DNA of 64,000 nucleotides from Streptomyces angustmyceticus. Lineage in GTDB: Bacteria; Actinomycetota; Actinomycetes; Streptomycetales; Streptomycetaceae. How positions within the stretch are numbered: position 1 is the first letter of the stretch; every line of letters starts with the position of its first letter. Shown one piece after another: positions 16,010 to 25,092 of the stretch. A program made the position numbers and the translations under genes. The DNA lies in the NCBI RefSeq assembly GCF_019933235.1, contig NZ_CP082945.1, positions 124,001 to 188,000 on the forward strand, read 5' to 3'. The notes under the pieces are model-generated. The model did no database searches, was not told where the DNA came from, and saw only the letters and a list, made by a program, of their open reading frames with translations.

Positions 16010-17707
16010 CTACTTGGTGAAGCCGATGTGCTCGTAGACCACGTCGGTCATGCCGAGGGCGCCCATGTTGACGAGGTTCTTCTTGATCGCCGCGATGTCG
16101 GGACGCTGGTAGAGCGGCAGGACGCCGGCAAGCTGCCATGCCTCGGCGTCGGCCTGGTTGGTCTGCTTGAGCGCGCCGGCCGGGTCATCGGCGTTGGAGC
16201 TGGCCGCGTTCAGCAGATCGTCCAGCTTCTTGCTGCCGACGTGGGCGTCGTTGTTGCCGCCCTTGACGGTGTAGATGTTGGTGGAGCCGCTGGCGGGGAA
16301 CGGCGTGCCGAGCAGGGTGTAGGGCGAGACGTCGAAGTCGCCCGGGGTGATGTACTTGTCGAAGAAGTCGTTGGCCGGCACCGTCTGGACCTGCAGCTTG
16401 ACGCCGACCTGCTGGTACATCTGCGTCAGCATCGAGCCTTCGTTGGTGGCCGCCGGGGTGGCTGAAGGGATGACGAACCGCAGCGACAGCTCCTTGCCGT
16501 CCTTCTTACGGGTCTTGCCGCTGAGCTTCCAGCCCGCCTCGTCGAGCAGCTTTCCGGCGGCCTGCGGGTCGTACTTGCCGAGCTTGCCGGAGTTGTCCTG
16601 GTAACCCTTCTGGTTGGAGATCAGAAGGTGGTTGTTCATGGCGGAGGGCTTCCAGCCCAGGCCCTTGAGGTCCGACTTGGCGATCGTCTCGCGGTCGGTG
16701 GCCATGAAGAGCGCATGGCGGACCTTCGGGTCCTTCAGCTTGGCGCTCGTCCCGTTGAAGGTGAGCTGACGGTAGTTGGGGCCGCCCGCTTCCCGGATCT
16801 CACCGGCCGCCACCTTGGATGCCTGCTTGAAGGCGGAGGAGTCGCCGCCGACGTCGAAGTAGTCGACCTCACCGTTGGCGAAGGCGCCGGGCATCGAGCT
16901 GGTGTCCATCGCATGGAAGACGATCTTGTCCAGCTTGGGCTTGTCGCCCCACCACTTCGGGTCGGCCACGACGGTCACGGTCTTGGCGGACTTGTCGATG
17001 CTGCCGAGCTTGAAGGCGTTGCCGGTGACCGGGATCTTGTTGACGTAGGCGGTGTTGAATGCCTTCGGGTCGGAGACGTACTTCGCCGGGTACAGCGGCT
17101 GGTTGGCCGCCGCGTTGAACATGCCCTTCCAGTCCGCGAACGGCTTGGCGAAGGTCATGACGGCCTCGTAGTCGTCCTTGCCCTTCTTGACGTCCTCGAC
17201 CTGGTCGAAGCCGACGCTGGAGGCCACCTTGAACGCCTTGTCGTGGCCGTCCAGGGCCTTGGTGTTGGCCTCGATGTCCTTCCAGGTGATCGGCGTGCCG
17301 TCGGACCACTTGGCCTTGGGGTTCAGATGCCAGGTGACGACCTGCTTGCCCTTGACCGTCGCCGACGAGGCGTCCAGCAGGAACGCCTTGTTGGGCGTCT
17401 GCACACCATGGGCGTCCGAGCGCCACAGGTTCGGCATGAGGGACTTCATCACCTCGGTGGGGCCAGCCTGCAGGCCGTCGACCTCCGAGATGTTCCACTG
17501 GGTGGCAAAGGTGGTGATGGCCCAGTTCATCGTCCCGCCCTGCTTGAGCTTCGCGGGGTCCGTGGCCTTGATGTTGACGGCGGACGAGCCCAGGGGAGCC
17601 TTCTGCTGCGCGTCGTCGTCGCTGTCCGAGCCGCCGCAGGCGGTCAGTGCCAGCGAGGACACGGCGAGGGTCGCGACGAGGGCGACGGGATATCGGGAGA
17701 CCTTCAC
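16010..17707 (-). CDS. Peptide/nickel-type ABC transporter solute-binding lipoprotein
   Basis: 565 residues, family SBP_bac_5 (DppA/OppA type). Lipoprotein signal MKVSRYPVALVATLAVSSLA then lipobox LTAC with Cys at residue 24, followed by an Asp/Ser linker. The family signature region is VVTWHLNPKAKWSDGTPITWKD. It captures oligopeptides or similar ligands outside the membrane and delivers them to the two permeases encoded upstream. It is the last of four genes on the minus strand (permease, permease, ATPase, binding protein), 72 bases after the ATPase gene. The size is usual, with no truncation. The ligand cannot be deduced. Confidence 0.93.
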   Translation of the reverse strand: MKVSRYPVALVATLAVSSLALTACGGSDSDDDAQQKAPLGSSAVNIKATDPAKLKQGGTMNWAITTFATQWNISEVDGLQAGPTEVMKSLMPNLWRSDAHGVQTPNKAFLLDASSATVKGKQVVTWHLNPKAKWSDGTPITWKDIEANTKALDGHDKAFKVASSVGFDQVEDVKKGKDDYEAVMTFAKPFADWKGMFNAAANQPLYPAKYVSDPKAFNTAYVNKIPVTGNAFKLGSIDKSAKTVTVVADPKWWGDKPKLDKIVFHAMDTSSMPGAFANGEVDYFDVGGDSSAFKQASKVAAGEIREAGGPNYRQLTFNGTSAKLKDPKVRHALFMATDRETIAKSDLKGLGWKPSAMNNHLLISNQKGYQDNSGKLGKYDPQAAGKLLDEAGWKLSGKTRKKDGKELSLRFVIPSATPAATNEGSMLTQMYQQVGVKLQVQTVPANDFFDKYITPGDFDVSPYTLLGTPFPASGSTNIYTVKGGNNDAHVGSKKLDDLLNAASSNADDPAGALKQTNQADAEAWQLAGVLPLYQRPDIAAIKKNLVNMGALGMTDVVYEHIGFTK

Positions 17708-17779
17708 GGATGCCTCTTCCTGAGCTGTGGGGAACGTACGTGCTACGGATGTGCGGGTGCGGAGCAGATCACGGGCGGA

Positions 17780-19915
17780 TCAGTCCGCTGCGGGCGGGAC
17801 GACGTCGAGCGGCCTCGCGTAGTGGCAGGCCGCCGCGTGGTCGGGGGCGAGGACGGACGTCGCGGGGTCCTCGTCCCGGCAGCGCGCCTGCTCGCTGTCG
17901 GTGAGTCCGGCGTACTTCGGGCAGCGGCCCGCGAACCGGCAGCCGGACGGCACGTCCGCCGGGCTGGGCAGATCGCCGCTGAGCAGGATCCGGGTGCGCT
18001 CCCGCTCCTTCCGCGGGTCGGGCAGCGGAACCGCGGACAGCAGCGCCTGGGTGTACGGATGGGAGGGCGCGGCGAACACGTCGTCGGCCGCGCCGAGTTC
18101 CACGATCCGGCCGAGGTACATGACCGCGATGCGGTCGGCGATGTGCCGTACGACGGACAGGTCGTGGGCGACGAAGAGGTAGCTGAGGCCGAGACGGGTC
18201 TTCAGCTCGTCGAGGAGATTGAGCACACCCGCCTGGATGGACACGTCCAGGGCGGACACCGGCTCGTCGAGGATGACGAGCCGGGGCTCCAGGGCGAGGG
18301 CGCGGGCGATGGAGATGCGCTGGCGCTGGCCGCCGGAGAACTCCTGCGGGTAGCGGTCGGCGTGCTCGGCCTCCAGGCCGACCATGTCGAGGAGTTCGGG
18401 GATGCGGGCGGCGATACGGGCCTTGTCCCAGCCGTGGGTCTTCATCGGTTCGGCGAGGATGTCGCCGACCGGCATCCGGGCGTCGAGCGCCGCCATGGGG
18501 TCCTGGAAGACGATCTGCATGTCGCGGCGGAGCCCCTTGCGGTCCGCCCTGCTGAGGCCGCGGATGTCCTTGCCGAAGACGGTGACGGTGCCGGCCTGGC
18601 CGCTGGGCAGGTCGAGGATCTCCAGCAGGGTGGTGGTCTTGCCGCAGCCGGACTCGCCGACCAGGCCCAGCGTCTCGCCCTCGCGGATGTCCAGGCTGAT
18701 GCCGTCCACGGCGCGCACGGTGCCGACGGTGCGCTTGATGACCGCGCCCTTGGTGAGCGGGAAGTGCTTGACGAGTCCGTCGAGCGCGAGCACCGTGGGG
18801 CGCTCCTCGCGCGGCAGCCGCTCGATCGGCGCGGATTCCGGCAGGACCGGCACGGGGAAGACGGCGTCGCGGTCGAGACCGGCGCCGATCTCGTGCGCGC
18901 GGTGGCAGGCGGTGGGGTGCTGGGCGCCCTCGGCGACCGTCAGTTCCGGTTCCGTGGTGCGGCACTGGTCGACGGCGATGGGGCAGCGGGGGGCGAAGGG
19001 ACAGCCGGGGGGCAGGGCGACCATCTTGGGCGGGTTGCCGTCGATGGGGGTCAGGGCGCGGCGCTCGGTGCCCTCCGCCCGCGCCTCGTCCAGCCGCGGG
19101 ATCGAGCCGAGGAGACCGATGGTGTACGGCATCCGCGGCCCGTAGTAGACCTCGTCCACCGGGCCGGCCTCGACCGGCTTGCCGGCGTACATGACCTGCA
19201 CCCGGTCGGCGAAGCCGGCGATCACTCCGAGGTCATGGGTGATCATGACGATGGCGGCGCCGGTGACCTCCTGGGCGGTCTTGAGGACGTCCAGGACCTG
19301 GGCCTGGATGGTCACGTCGAGGGCCGTGGTGGGCTCGTCGGCGATGATGACCTTGGGGTCGTTGGCGATGGCCATGGCGATCATCGCGCGCTGGCGCATC
19401 CCGCCGGAGAACTCGTGGGGGAACGCGTCCACCCGGCGCTTGGAGTCCGGGATGCCGACCACGTCGAGCAGGTCGATGGCCCGTTTGCGGGCGACCTTCT
19501 TGTCGAGCGACTGGTGGACCTGGAGGGCCTCGATGATCTGGTCGCCGACGGAGTAGACGGGGGTCAGCGCGGACAGCGGGTCCTGGAAGACCATGCCGAT
19601 GTCCTTGCCGCGGATCTTCGACAGCGCGGCGTCGCCGAGGCCGAGCAGTTCGCGTCCGGCGAGCTTGACGGAGCCGGTGACCTGGGCGGTATCGGGCAGC
19701 AGGCCGAGTACGGCCATGGAGGAGACGGACTTGCCGGAGCCGGACTCGCCGACGATGCCGAGCACCTCGCCGGGCCGCACGGCGTAGGAGACGCCGCGTA
19801 CGGCCCGCACCTCACCGGCTTCGCTCGGGAAGGAGACGGTCAGGTCGCTGACGTCGAGGACGGGCTGCGCCGTGTCGAGGGCCTCGGTGGGCTGGGACGG
19901 CCTGGTCTCGGTCAC
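17780..19915 (-). CDS. Fused double ATPase of a peptide ABC importer (DppD-DppF type)
   Basis: 711 residues holding two complete ABC domains. Domain 1 (about 20-340): Walker [12 protein letters not shown], signature [14 protein letters not shown], Walker [13 protein letters not shown], then the oligopeptide/dipeptide C-terminal Cys-rich motif [14 protein letters not shown]. Domain 2 (about 375-700): [37 protein letters not shown] and a second motif [10 protein letters not shown]. In most bacteria the two ATPases are separate genes; fusion gives a fixed 1:1 pair. The Cys-rich tails resemble the region that binds an Fe-S cluster in some Dpp/Opp ATPases. Co-transcribed with both permeases (64-base gap upstream) and the binding protein. 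Confidence 0.95.
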   Translation of the reverse strand: MTETRPSQPTEALDTAQPVLDVSDLTVSFPSEAGEVRAVRGVSYAVRPGEVLGIVGESGSGKSVSSMAVLGLLPDTAQVTGSVKLAGRELLGLGDAALSKIRGKDIGMVFQDPLSALTPVYSVGDQIIEALQVHQSLDKKVARKRAIDLLDVVGIPDSKRRVDAFPHEFSGGMRQRAMIAMAIANDPKVIIADEPTTALDVTIQAQVLDVLKTAQEVTGAAIVMITHDLGVIAGFADRVQVMYAGKPVEAGPVDEVYYGPRMPYTIGLLGSIPRLDEARAEGTERRALTPIDGNPPKMVALPPGCPFAPRCPIAVDQCRTTEPELTVAEGAQHPTACHRAHEIGAGLDRDAVFPVPVLPESAPIERLPREERPTVLALDGLVKHFPLTKGAVIKRTVGTVRAVDGISLDIREGETLGLVGESGCGKTTTLLEILDLPSGQAGTVTVFGKDIRGLSRADRKGLRRDMQIVFQDPMAALDARMPVGDILAEPMKTHGWDKARIAARIPELLDMVGLEAEHADRYPQEFSGGQRQRISIARALALEPRLVILDEPVSALDVSIQAGVLNLLDELKTRLGLSYLFVAHDLSVVRHIADRIAVMYLGRIVELGAADDVFAAPSHPYTQALLSAVPLPDPRKERERTRILLSGDLPSPADVPSGCRFAGRCPKYAGLTDSEQARCRDEDPATSVLAPDHAAACHYARPLDVVPPAAD

Positions 19916-19979
19916 CGTCGGGGTCCTTCCTGGGGCGCGCGGTGCGTGGGGAGCTGGTGCGGGGTGTGGGGGGCGCGGT

Positions 19980-21044
19980 TCATGAGGCGGCGCCCTGGCT
20001 GCCGGCGGGGGTGCCGGGCTCGGTGGGCCGGGTGCCGGAGGCCGTCGCCTGGGCCGGAAGCGCGGCCGCGGCCCGCTGCTTCGGCTGCTTCTTCTTGCGG
20101 GGCGAACGTGCCTTGGCGCCGGACGCGTTGGGGTCGAGGGCGTCGCGCAGGCCGTCGCCGATGAAGGAGATGGAGACGCCGATCAGCACCAGGCAGCCGG
20201 CCGGGAAGAAGAACAGCCACGGGTAGGTGGAGGCGTTGGTGGTGTTGTCGGCGATGACCGTGCCGAGGGAGACGTCGGGTGCCTGCACACCGAATCCGAA
20301 GTACGACAGGCCGCTCTCGCCGATGACCGCCGCGCCGACCTGGATGACGGTGTCGATGATCAGCATCGAGGCCATGCTCGGCAGGATGTGCCGGAAGATG
20401 ATGACGGGCGCGGGGACGCCCATGTACTTGGCGGCCTTGACGAACTCGCGGTCCTTGAGCGTGAAGGTCATGGAGCGTACGACCCGGCCGGTGATCATCC
20501 AGCTGAAGGCACCGAGCAGAATGACGAAGACCAGCCAGGTGGCGCCGCGGAAGGCGGGCGACAGCACGGCGATGATCAGGAACGAGGGCATCACCAGCAG
20601 CAGGTCGACCAGCCACATCAGCACCCGGTCGGTCCAGCCGCCGAAGTACGCGGCGAAGGCCCCGACGGTGGCGGCCAGGAAGGTGGAGATGACACCGACG
20701 AGGAGGCCGATGATCAGCGACTTCTGCAGGCCGCGCATGGTGAGCGCGAAGAGGTCGACGCCACCTTGGGTGGTGCCCCACCAGTGGTCGCCGGAGGGGC
20801 TGGAGAGGAAGTTCATGAAGTCGTGCTGCTGGTAGTCCCACTTGGTGAGGAACGGGCCGCCGTAGGCGCCGAGGAACAGCAGGACGAGAAGGAACAGGCC
20901 GAACAACGCCAGTCGGTTACGGGCGAAGCGGCGGACCGTCAGCCGCAGCCGTGAGGTACGGGCCTTGGCGGAACGGCCGGGGGTTTCACCGGGTGGGACG
21001 GGGCCGGGGGCCGGTTCGGTGGCGGGGGGCAGCTGGACGCTCAT
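19980..21044 (-). CDS. ABC importer inner-membrane permease (DppC type)
   Basis: 354 residues. A Pro-rich cytoplasmic N-terminus precedes [24 protein letters not shown], the OppC-type first helix, then five more membrane segments. The EAA-type coupling loop is [26 protein letters not shown]. The long basic C-terminal tail ([18 protein letters not shown] and beyond) is unusual but common in Streptomyces homologues. It pairs with the DppB-type permease encoded upstream; the 103-base gap between the two contains two hairpins that could tune expression. ATG 21044 is kept because the N-terminal segment is family-like. Confidence 0.92.
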   Translation of the reverse strand: MSVQLPPATEPAPGPVPPGETPGRSAKARTSRLRLTVRRFARNRLALFGLFLLVLLFLGAYGGPFLTKWDYQQHDFMNFLSSPSGDHWWGTTQGGVDLFALTMRGLQKSLIIGLLVGVISTFLAATVGAFAAYFGGWTDRVLMWLVDLLLVMPSFLIIAVLSPAFRGATWLVFVILLGAFSWMITGRVVRSMTFTLKDREFVKAAKYMGVPAPVIIFRHILPSMASMLIIDTVIQVGAAVIGESGLSYFGFGVQAPDVSLGTVIADNTTNASTYPWLFFFPAGCLVLIGVSISFIGDGLRDALDPNASGAKARSPRKKKQPKQRAAAALPAQATASGTRPTEPGTPAGSQGAAS

Positions 21045-21097
21045 CGCGCGCTCTCCTGAGGTGCGGTAGGGGCGGGGGCCGGTCGGCGACGGGGGTG

Positions 21098-21148
21098 TCC
21101 CCCAGCGGTAGCCGGGGCGGGGGTACCTCCCAGCGGTGGCTGGGAGGT
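21098..21148. repeat. Two adjacent CAGCGGT-type hairpins inside the ABC operon
   Basis: CCCCAGCGGTAGCCGGGG-type hairpin followed by a perfect 10-bp hairpin (ACCTCCCAGC, loop GGTG, GCTGGGAGGT, 21125-21148) touching the stop codon of the upstream permease gene. Similar AGCGGTAGC hairpins are scattered through Streptomyces genomes as short intergenic repeats; here they could attenuate or stabilise the polycistronic mRNA. Confidence 0.7.
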
Positions 21149-22128
21149 CAGCGGACCCGTACGCGCGGATCGAGCGCCGCGTACAACAAATCGGACAGCA
21201 CGCCGGCGATCAGGACCAGGACGGCCGAGAACAGCCCGACGGTGGCGACGGAGTTGACGTCCTGCTTGTTGATCGAGTCGACGAGGAGTTCGCCCATGCC
21301 GTGCCAGCCGAAGGTCTTCTCGGTGAAGGTCGCCCCGGTGAAGAGCAGCACGATGTTGTAGACCAGCAGCGGCACGACGGGCAGGATCGCCGTCCGCAGT
21401 CCGTGTTTGACCAGCGCCTTTCGCCGGCGCAGCCCCTTGGCCCTGGCGGTGCGCAGGAAGTCGCTGCCGAGCACGTCGAGCATGGTGGAGCGCTGGTAGC
21501 GGCTGTAGAGCGCGACCTGGAGGATGATCAGGGTCAGCGCCGGGAGCAGCATGTGCTGGGCGCGGTTGACGAGGGCGTCGAAGTTCCACTGTCCCGCGTA
21601 CTGCGCGTCGTACTCGCCGAGCACCTTGATGGTCTGCGTTCCGTCGTTCAGCGCGGTGGCGCCGATCTTCAGCGCGACACCGATGACGAAGACCGGCATC
21701 GCCAGCACGAAGAACGAGGCGAGGGTGGTGACCCGGTCGAAGAGGCGGTACTGCCGAATGGCTCCCAGCGCGCCGAGCGCGACACCGCCGGCGGAGCCGA
21801 CGAGGGTGGCGATCAGCAGCAGCCGGGTGGAGACGCCCACCCGGCGGCCGAAGTCGTCGTTGACGTCGTCGCCTTCGATGGTCTTGCCGAGGTCGCCGTG
21901 CACGACGCCCTCCGCCCAGTGTCCGAACCGGGTCAGGATCGGCGTGTCCGGGTTCATGTTGTATTCGTCGAGCGTCTTGGTGATCGACGACGCGGGCAAC
22001 GGCGGATTCCGGCCCTCGAACTTGGCTCGGGGGTTGAGACTGAGCCCGGCGAGAAAATAGGTGAGGGACGCGGCGACGACCACCAGGACCAAGTAGTTCG
22101 CCAGCCTGCGCACCAAATAGCGGCCCAT
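21148..22128 (-). CDS. ABC importer inner-membrane permease (DppB type)
   Basis: 326 residues beginning MGRYLVRRLANYLVLVVVAA, the canonical DppB/OppB start, with six membrane segments. The coupling loop is DFLRTARAKGLRRRKALVKH, followed by LLFTGATFTEKTFGWHGMG, as in this family. It is the first gene of the four-gene importer operon. GGGAGAG about 9 bases before ATG supports the start. The ligand is unknown; together with the SBP_bac_5 protein and the fused ATPase the unit is complete. Confidence 0.93.
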   Translation of the reverse strand: MGRYLVRRLANYLVLVVVAASLTYFLAGLSLNPRAKFEGRNPPLPASSITKTLDEYNMNPDTPILTRFGHWAEGVVHGDLGKTIEGDDVNDDFGRRVGVSTRLLLIATLVGSAGGVALGALGAIRQYRLFDRVTTLASFFVLAMPVFVIGVALKIGATALNDGTQTIKVLGEYDAQYAGQWNFDALVNRAQHMLLPALTLIILQVALYSRYQRSTMLDVLGSDFLRTARAKGLRRRKALVKHGLRTAILPVVPLLVYNIVLLFTGATFTEKTFGWHGMGELLVDSINKQDVNSVATVGLFSAVLVLIAGVLSDLLYAALDPRVRVR

Positions 22129-22635
22129 GCTGAATGTCTCTCCCTCGTGCGCACCGAATCAGCCATGTGCAGCCGAAGTGGGGGTCGGTACGGATCGAGC
22201 ACATCCTTCATGTATTCAACACGTTTGTCGATAACGAGATGTTCACGGAGCGGTAACGCCAACTCCCCTGTTGACCAAGGGCATTACCGCCACATCCCGC
22301 AGATTCGATGGCCGTTGCGGATCTACGGTATTGAATCCCAGGCTCGCACCGCTCCTCCGCGTAGCGAAACCCGTTATCCGGACACCCTGCGAACGTGACC
22401 TGCGAGGAGGGCAGTTGACGAAGACTTTACGGCAGACGGAGTATCAGACGCCCTGGTGAGGGCCTGACTTGCCACACCGGAGCCACCACGCGCGCACGTG
22501 GACCGGTCCGAGTCGGTGGCCGCCCCGCCTCCTCCACCTCCCCGCGAGGGAGGCGGGGGCCACGAAGTGCCGTTCGGGGGACCTGCGGGTGTCGGTGACA
22601 GGGCTCCGGGGTCACGGCTCGTACGTTCGGTCGGC
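22129..22635. other. Divergent intergenic region (ABC operon / hydrolase)
   Basis: 507 bases without a supported gene. 22210-22260 is AT-richer and probably carries the importer promoter on the minus strand, but no textbook -35/-10 pair stands out. 22523-22558 forms a 10-bp hairpin with a 16-base loop (CCCCGCCTCC arm) in the leader of the hydrolase gene. Confidence 0.4.
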
Positions 22636-23826
22636 ATGACCTACGTATCGGGGGACCCCGCGCCCGGCCCCACCCGCCGCACCACCCTGGCCGGCCTCGT
22701 CGGCGGGGCGGGGGCCGTGCTCGCCGCCGGATGCAGCGCGCCGGGCCCCTCGCCCGCTCCCACCCGCACGGCCGGGGCCCCCGCTCCGGCGGACGGTGCC
22801 ACGCCGGGCGCGATGACGCTCTTCAAGGACCCCGGCTTCAACTTCAACGGGCTGCTCGCCCTGGGCGCGTCCGGGTACGGCGCCGCAGAGGTGGGCGAGG
22901 TGCTCACCGCCGTGAACACCATCAACAAGGCCGGCCTCTCCGCGCAGACCTTCACCAAGGCCTTCCGGAACCTCGGCGACCAGCTGCGTCAGCCGCCCCG
23001 GAGCGGCAGGCCCGGGACGCAGACCACGCGCTTCCGGGCCCTGCGGGCGGCGCAGTACTACGGCCAGGCCCTGTTCTTCGTCCTCGGCTCCGACCACCCC
23101 GGCAGCGAGGAGCAGCTGTACCGGGCGGGACGCGAGTCCTGGGACGCGTTCTGCGAGCGGTGCGACCCGGCCCCCCTGACGGCACACGTCCCGTACGGGA
23201 GGACGCCGCTGCCCGTGTGGTTCTTCCGCCCTGACACCTCCCACGAGCCACGCCCCACGGTGATCCTGACGAACGGCAGCGACGGCCAGGACGTCGACAT
23301 GTGGACCTACGGGGTCGCGGCCTTCGAGCACCGGATCGCCGCCCTGGTGGCGATGCCCGGCGTGCTCCAGCCCTGGCTGGGCTTCCCCCCGGAGATCCGG
23401 GAGATCCTCACCCCGAGCAAGGAGAAGACCAACGCCGTCTGGAACAAGGAGGTCGTCCCCGAGCTGCCGCCGTCCGCCGCCGCGACCCTCAAGAAGCGCT
23501 TCGAACCCTTCTCCGTTCCCGCGATGCTCGCGGCCCGCCGGGGCAAGATGTTCACCGACTTCTACACCCCCGCCACCCTCATCAGGTCGCTGGACATCAC
23601 CGACGTGGTGCGCCGCATCACGATGCCCACCCTGATCCTCGACTACGAGGACGAACAGTTCTACCCAGGACAACCACGCCAGATGTTCGACAAGCTGACC
23701 GCACCCAAGGACTACATGAAACTCACCGCGGCCACCGGCGCACAACTGCACTGCTCCCCTATGGCCCCCCAGCAGCACTGCGAGGTCGTCTTCGACTGGC
23801 TGCAGGAGAAGCTGCCGGGCAGCTGA
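22636..23826 (+). CDS. Exported alpha/beta hydrolase, probably inactive through internal deletion
   Basis: 397 residues. N-terminus: Tat-like TRRTTLAGLVGGAGAVLAAGC with a lipobox Cys. The body matches the family of 2,6-dihydropseudooxynicotine hydrolase-like enzymes: PTVILTNGSDGQDVDMWTYGVAA, then abruptly FEHRIAALVAMPGV. In intact relatives roughly 80 residues separate these blocks and include the GxSxGG nucleophile elbow; here they are joined in frame at GTCGCGGCC (23314-23322). The later Asp/Glu and His regions remain (PTLILDYEDEQFYPGQ and GAQLHC). Without the serine it should not hydrolyse esters. Start ATG 22636 has a weak ribosome site. It could be a pseudogene, or a retained binding protein. 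Confidence 0.75.
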   Translation: MTYVSGDPAPGPTRRTTLAGLVGGAGAVLAAGCSAPGPSPAPTRTAGAPAPADGATPGAMTLFKDPGFNFNGLLALGASGYGAAEVGEVLTAVNTINKAGLSAQTFTKAFRNLGDQLRQPPRSGRPGTQTTRFRALRAAQYYGQALFFVLGSDHPGSEEQLYRAGRESWDAFCERCDPAPLTAHVPYGRTPLPVWFFRPDTSHEPRPTVILTNGSDGQDVDMWTYGVAAFEHRIAALVAMPGVLQPWLGFPPEIREILTPSKEKTNAVWNKEVVPELPPSAAATLKKRFEPFSVPAMLAARRGKMFTDFYTPATLIRSLDITDVVRRITMPTLILDYEDEQFYPGQPRQMFDKLTAPKDYMKLTAATGAQLHCSPMAPQQHCEVVFDWLQEKLPGS

Positions 23827-23958
23827 TTCGCGCGGGCCTCGTCGTCATGGCGCCCCAGCTGCCCGATTGGGCCGGGGTGGGCAGGCGCGCGGCGGCGAGG
23901 GTTGCTGCCCCGTCGCCTCAGCCCGCCACACGTCGATGAGTGGTTGCCCCCGCGAGCA

Positions 23959-24000
23959 CAGCGCGGCCCCGACTCCGGGCGTCCGGTCGGGGCCGCGCTG
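23959..24000. terminator. Bidirectional terminator
   Basis: Perfect 15-bp stem (CAGCGCGGCCCCGAC and complement), 12-base loop, between the convergent hydrolase and DUF4232 lipoprotein genes. Confidence 0.8.
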
Positions 24001-24008
24001 TTGAGGTG

Positions 24009-24713
24009 TCAGTTGTCCGTTCCGTCACCGGGGACGGCGTCGGCGGGGCTGGTGTGCCAGTTGGTGACGATGGGCCTGTCGACGGTGACGGAGCCCGTGG
24101 AGACGCTCGCCGGGTTCGGGTCGGACGAGCCGATCGCCGCGATGAGGAAAGTGAACTCGACGCCGCCGTTGGTCTTGGTGGTCTTGGGGTTGATGCCGGC
24201 ATAGGCGGTCTTGGAGCCGCTGAGTGTGACCGCCGGGCCGACCGCCTGCTCGGCGGGGTGCGCCTCGATGCCGTTGGATCCGAAGGAGATGGAGGGCAGC
24301 CCGCTGGGGATCGTGCAGGTGATGCCGGGCTTGGCGCGGGCAGAAAGCAGGATGTAGCCGCCCGCCTGCGACTCGGAGCGCGCCGAGAACTTCAGGTCGT
24401 TGGCCCCGCAGGACTGTCCGTGGCCCTTCTGGTCTCCGGGCTGGCCCGACTTGGAGCCCGACGAGGACGAACCGTCCTTCGCCGACGTGCCCCCATTCGC
24501 GGACGAGCCGGCCTCCTTGCCGCTGCCGGAGCCCTCCTGGGACGCACCGCTCGACGACTCCGGGGTGGCCTTGGCGGACGCCGCGGAGTCGTCGGACGCG
24601 GCCGACCCGCTACCGCCATTCGTGCCGCAGGCGGTGACAGTCGCCGCGAGCGCTACACCGGCAGCCGCGGTGAGCGCGGCACGTCGTATACGGGCGGTGT
24701 AGGTGCGGTTCAC
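24009..24713 (-). CDS. DUF4232 lipoprotein
   Basis: 234 residues. Lipoprotein signal with lipobox VTAC (Cys at about 29), then a long Ser/Gly/Ala-rich linker to about residue 98, then a DUF4232 beta-sandwich: SCGANDLKFSARSE, GYILLSARAKPGITC, and FTFLIAAIGSSDPN. The domain is common on actinobacterial cell surfaces, sometimes repeated; its role is unknown. It is monocistronic. The Ser/Gly linker would hold the domain away from the membrane. Confidence 0.88.
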   Translation of the reverse strand: MNRTYTARIRRAALTAAAGVALAATVTACGTNGGSGSAASDDSAASAKATPESSSGASQEGSGSGKEAGSSANGGTSAKDGSSSSGSKSGQPGDQKGHGQSCGANDLKFSARSESQAGGYILLSARAKPGITCTIPSGLPSISFGSNGIEAHPAEQAVGPAVTLSGSKTAYAGINPKTTKTNGGVEFTFLIAAIGSSDPNPASVSTGSVTVDRPIVTNWHTSPADAVPGDGTDN

Positions 24714-24810
24714 AGATACTCCTCGTTGCGTTCAGGGAGAGAGGGGCCAGGCTGAAGGCTCTTCGGCCCCTCGCCGAAGGTCACTATTCTTCCTCACGCC
24801 ACTGGCGAAC

Positions 24811-25089
24811 CTACACGCGGGTAAACCACGAACAGGCAGATGGGGCGGAGGGGTTGGCCCCGGCAACATGTGAGGGCCTGGCCCAGCCGTGCGAGTCCGG
24901 TTCCGGCCGAAGCCACGGTTCTTGCATGACGTACACCCGGTAGGGCACGGCGGTTCCGTCCTCGGTGGTTGGTTCGGTCGGATGTGCCGGTGTGGGTGAA
25001 CCCGGCTTTGGCGAGGACTCGGCCGGAGGCCGGGTTGGCGGGGTGGTGCGTGGCCTCCAGGTGGTCCAGGCCGGCAGGGCGAATCGGGT
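24811..25089 (-). pseudogene. GNAT acetyltransferase remnant (3' part, frameshifted)
   Basis: Read on the minus strand just after the GH5 stop, one frame gives LDHLEATHHPANPASGRVLAKAGFTHTGT, the last beta-alpha unit of a GNAT domain. After the next few codons the family-like sequence continues in another frame as TEPTTEDGTAVPYRVYVMQEPWL and reaches a stop at 24811. So a 1-base indel and loss of the 5' half have destroyed the gene. Confidence 0.75.
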
Positions 25090-25092
25090 GGG

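Noticed and set aside
16628..20164. 1178-codon open frame on the plus strand
   Set aside because: It is antisense to the ABC binding-protein and ATPase genes, which carry complete motifs; its Gly/Val/Asp-rich translation has no domain and is a high-GC shadow.
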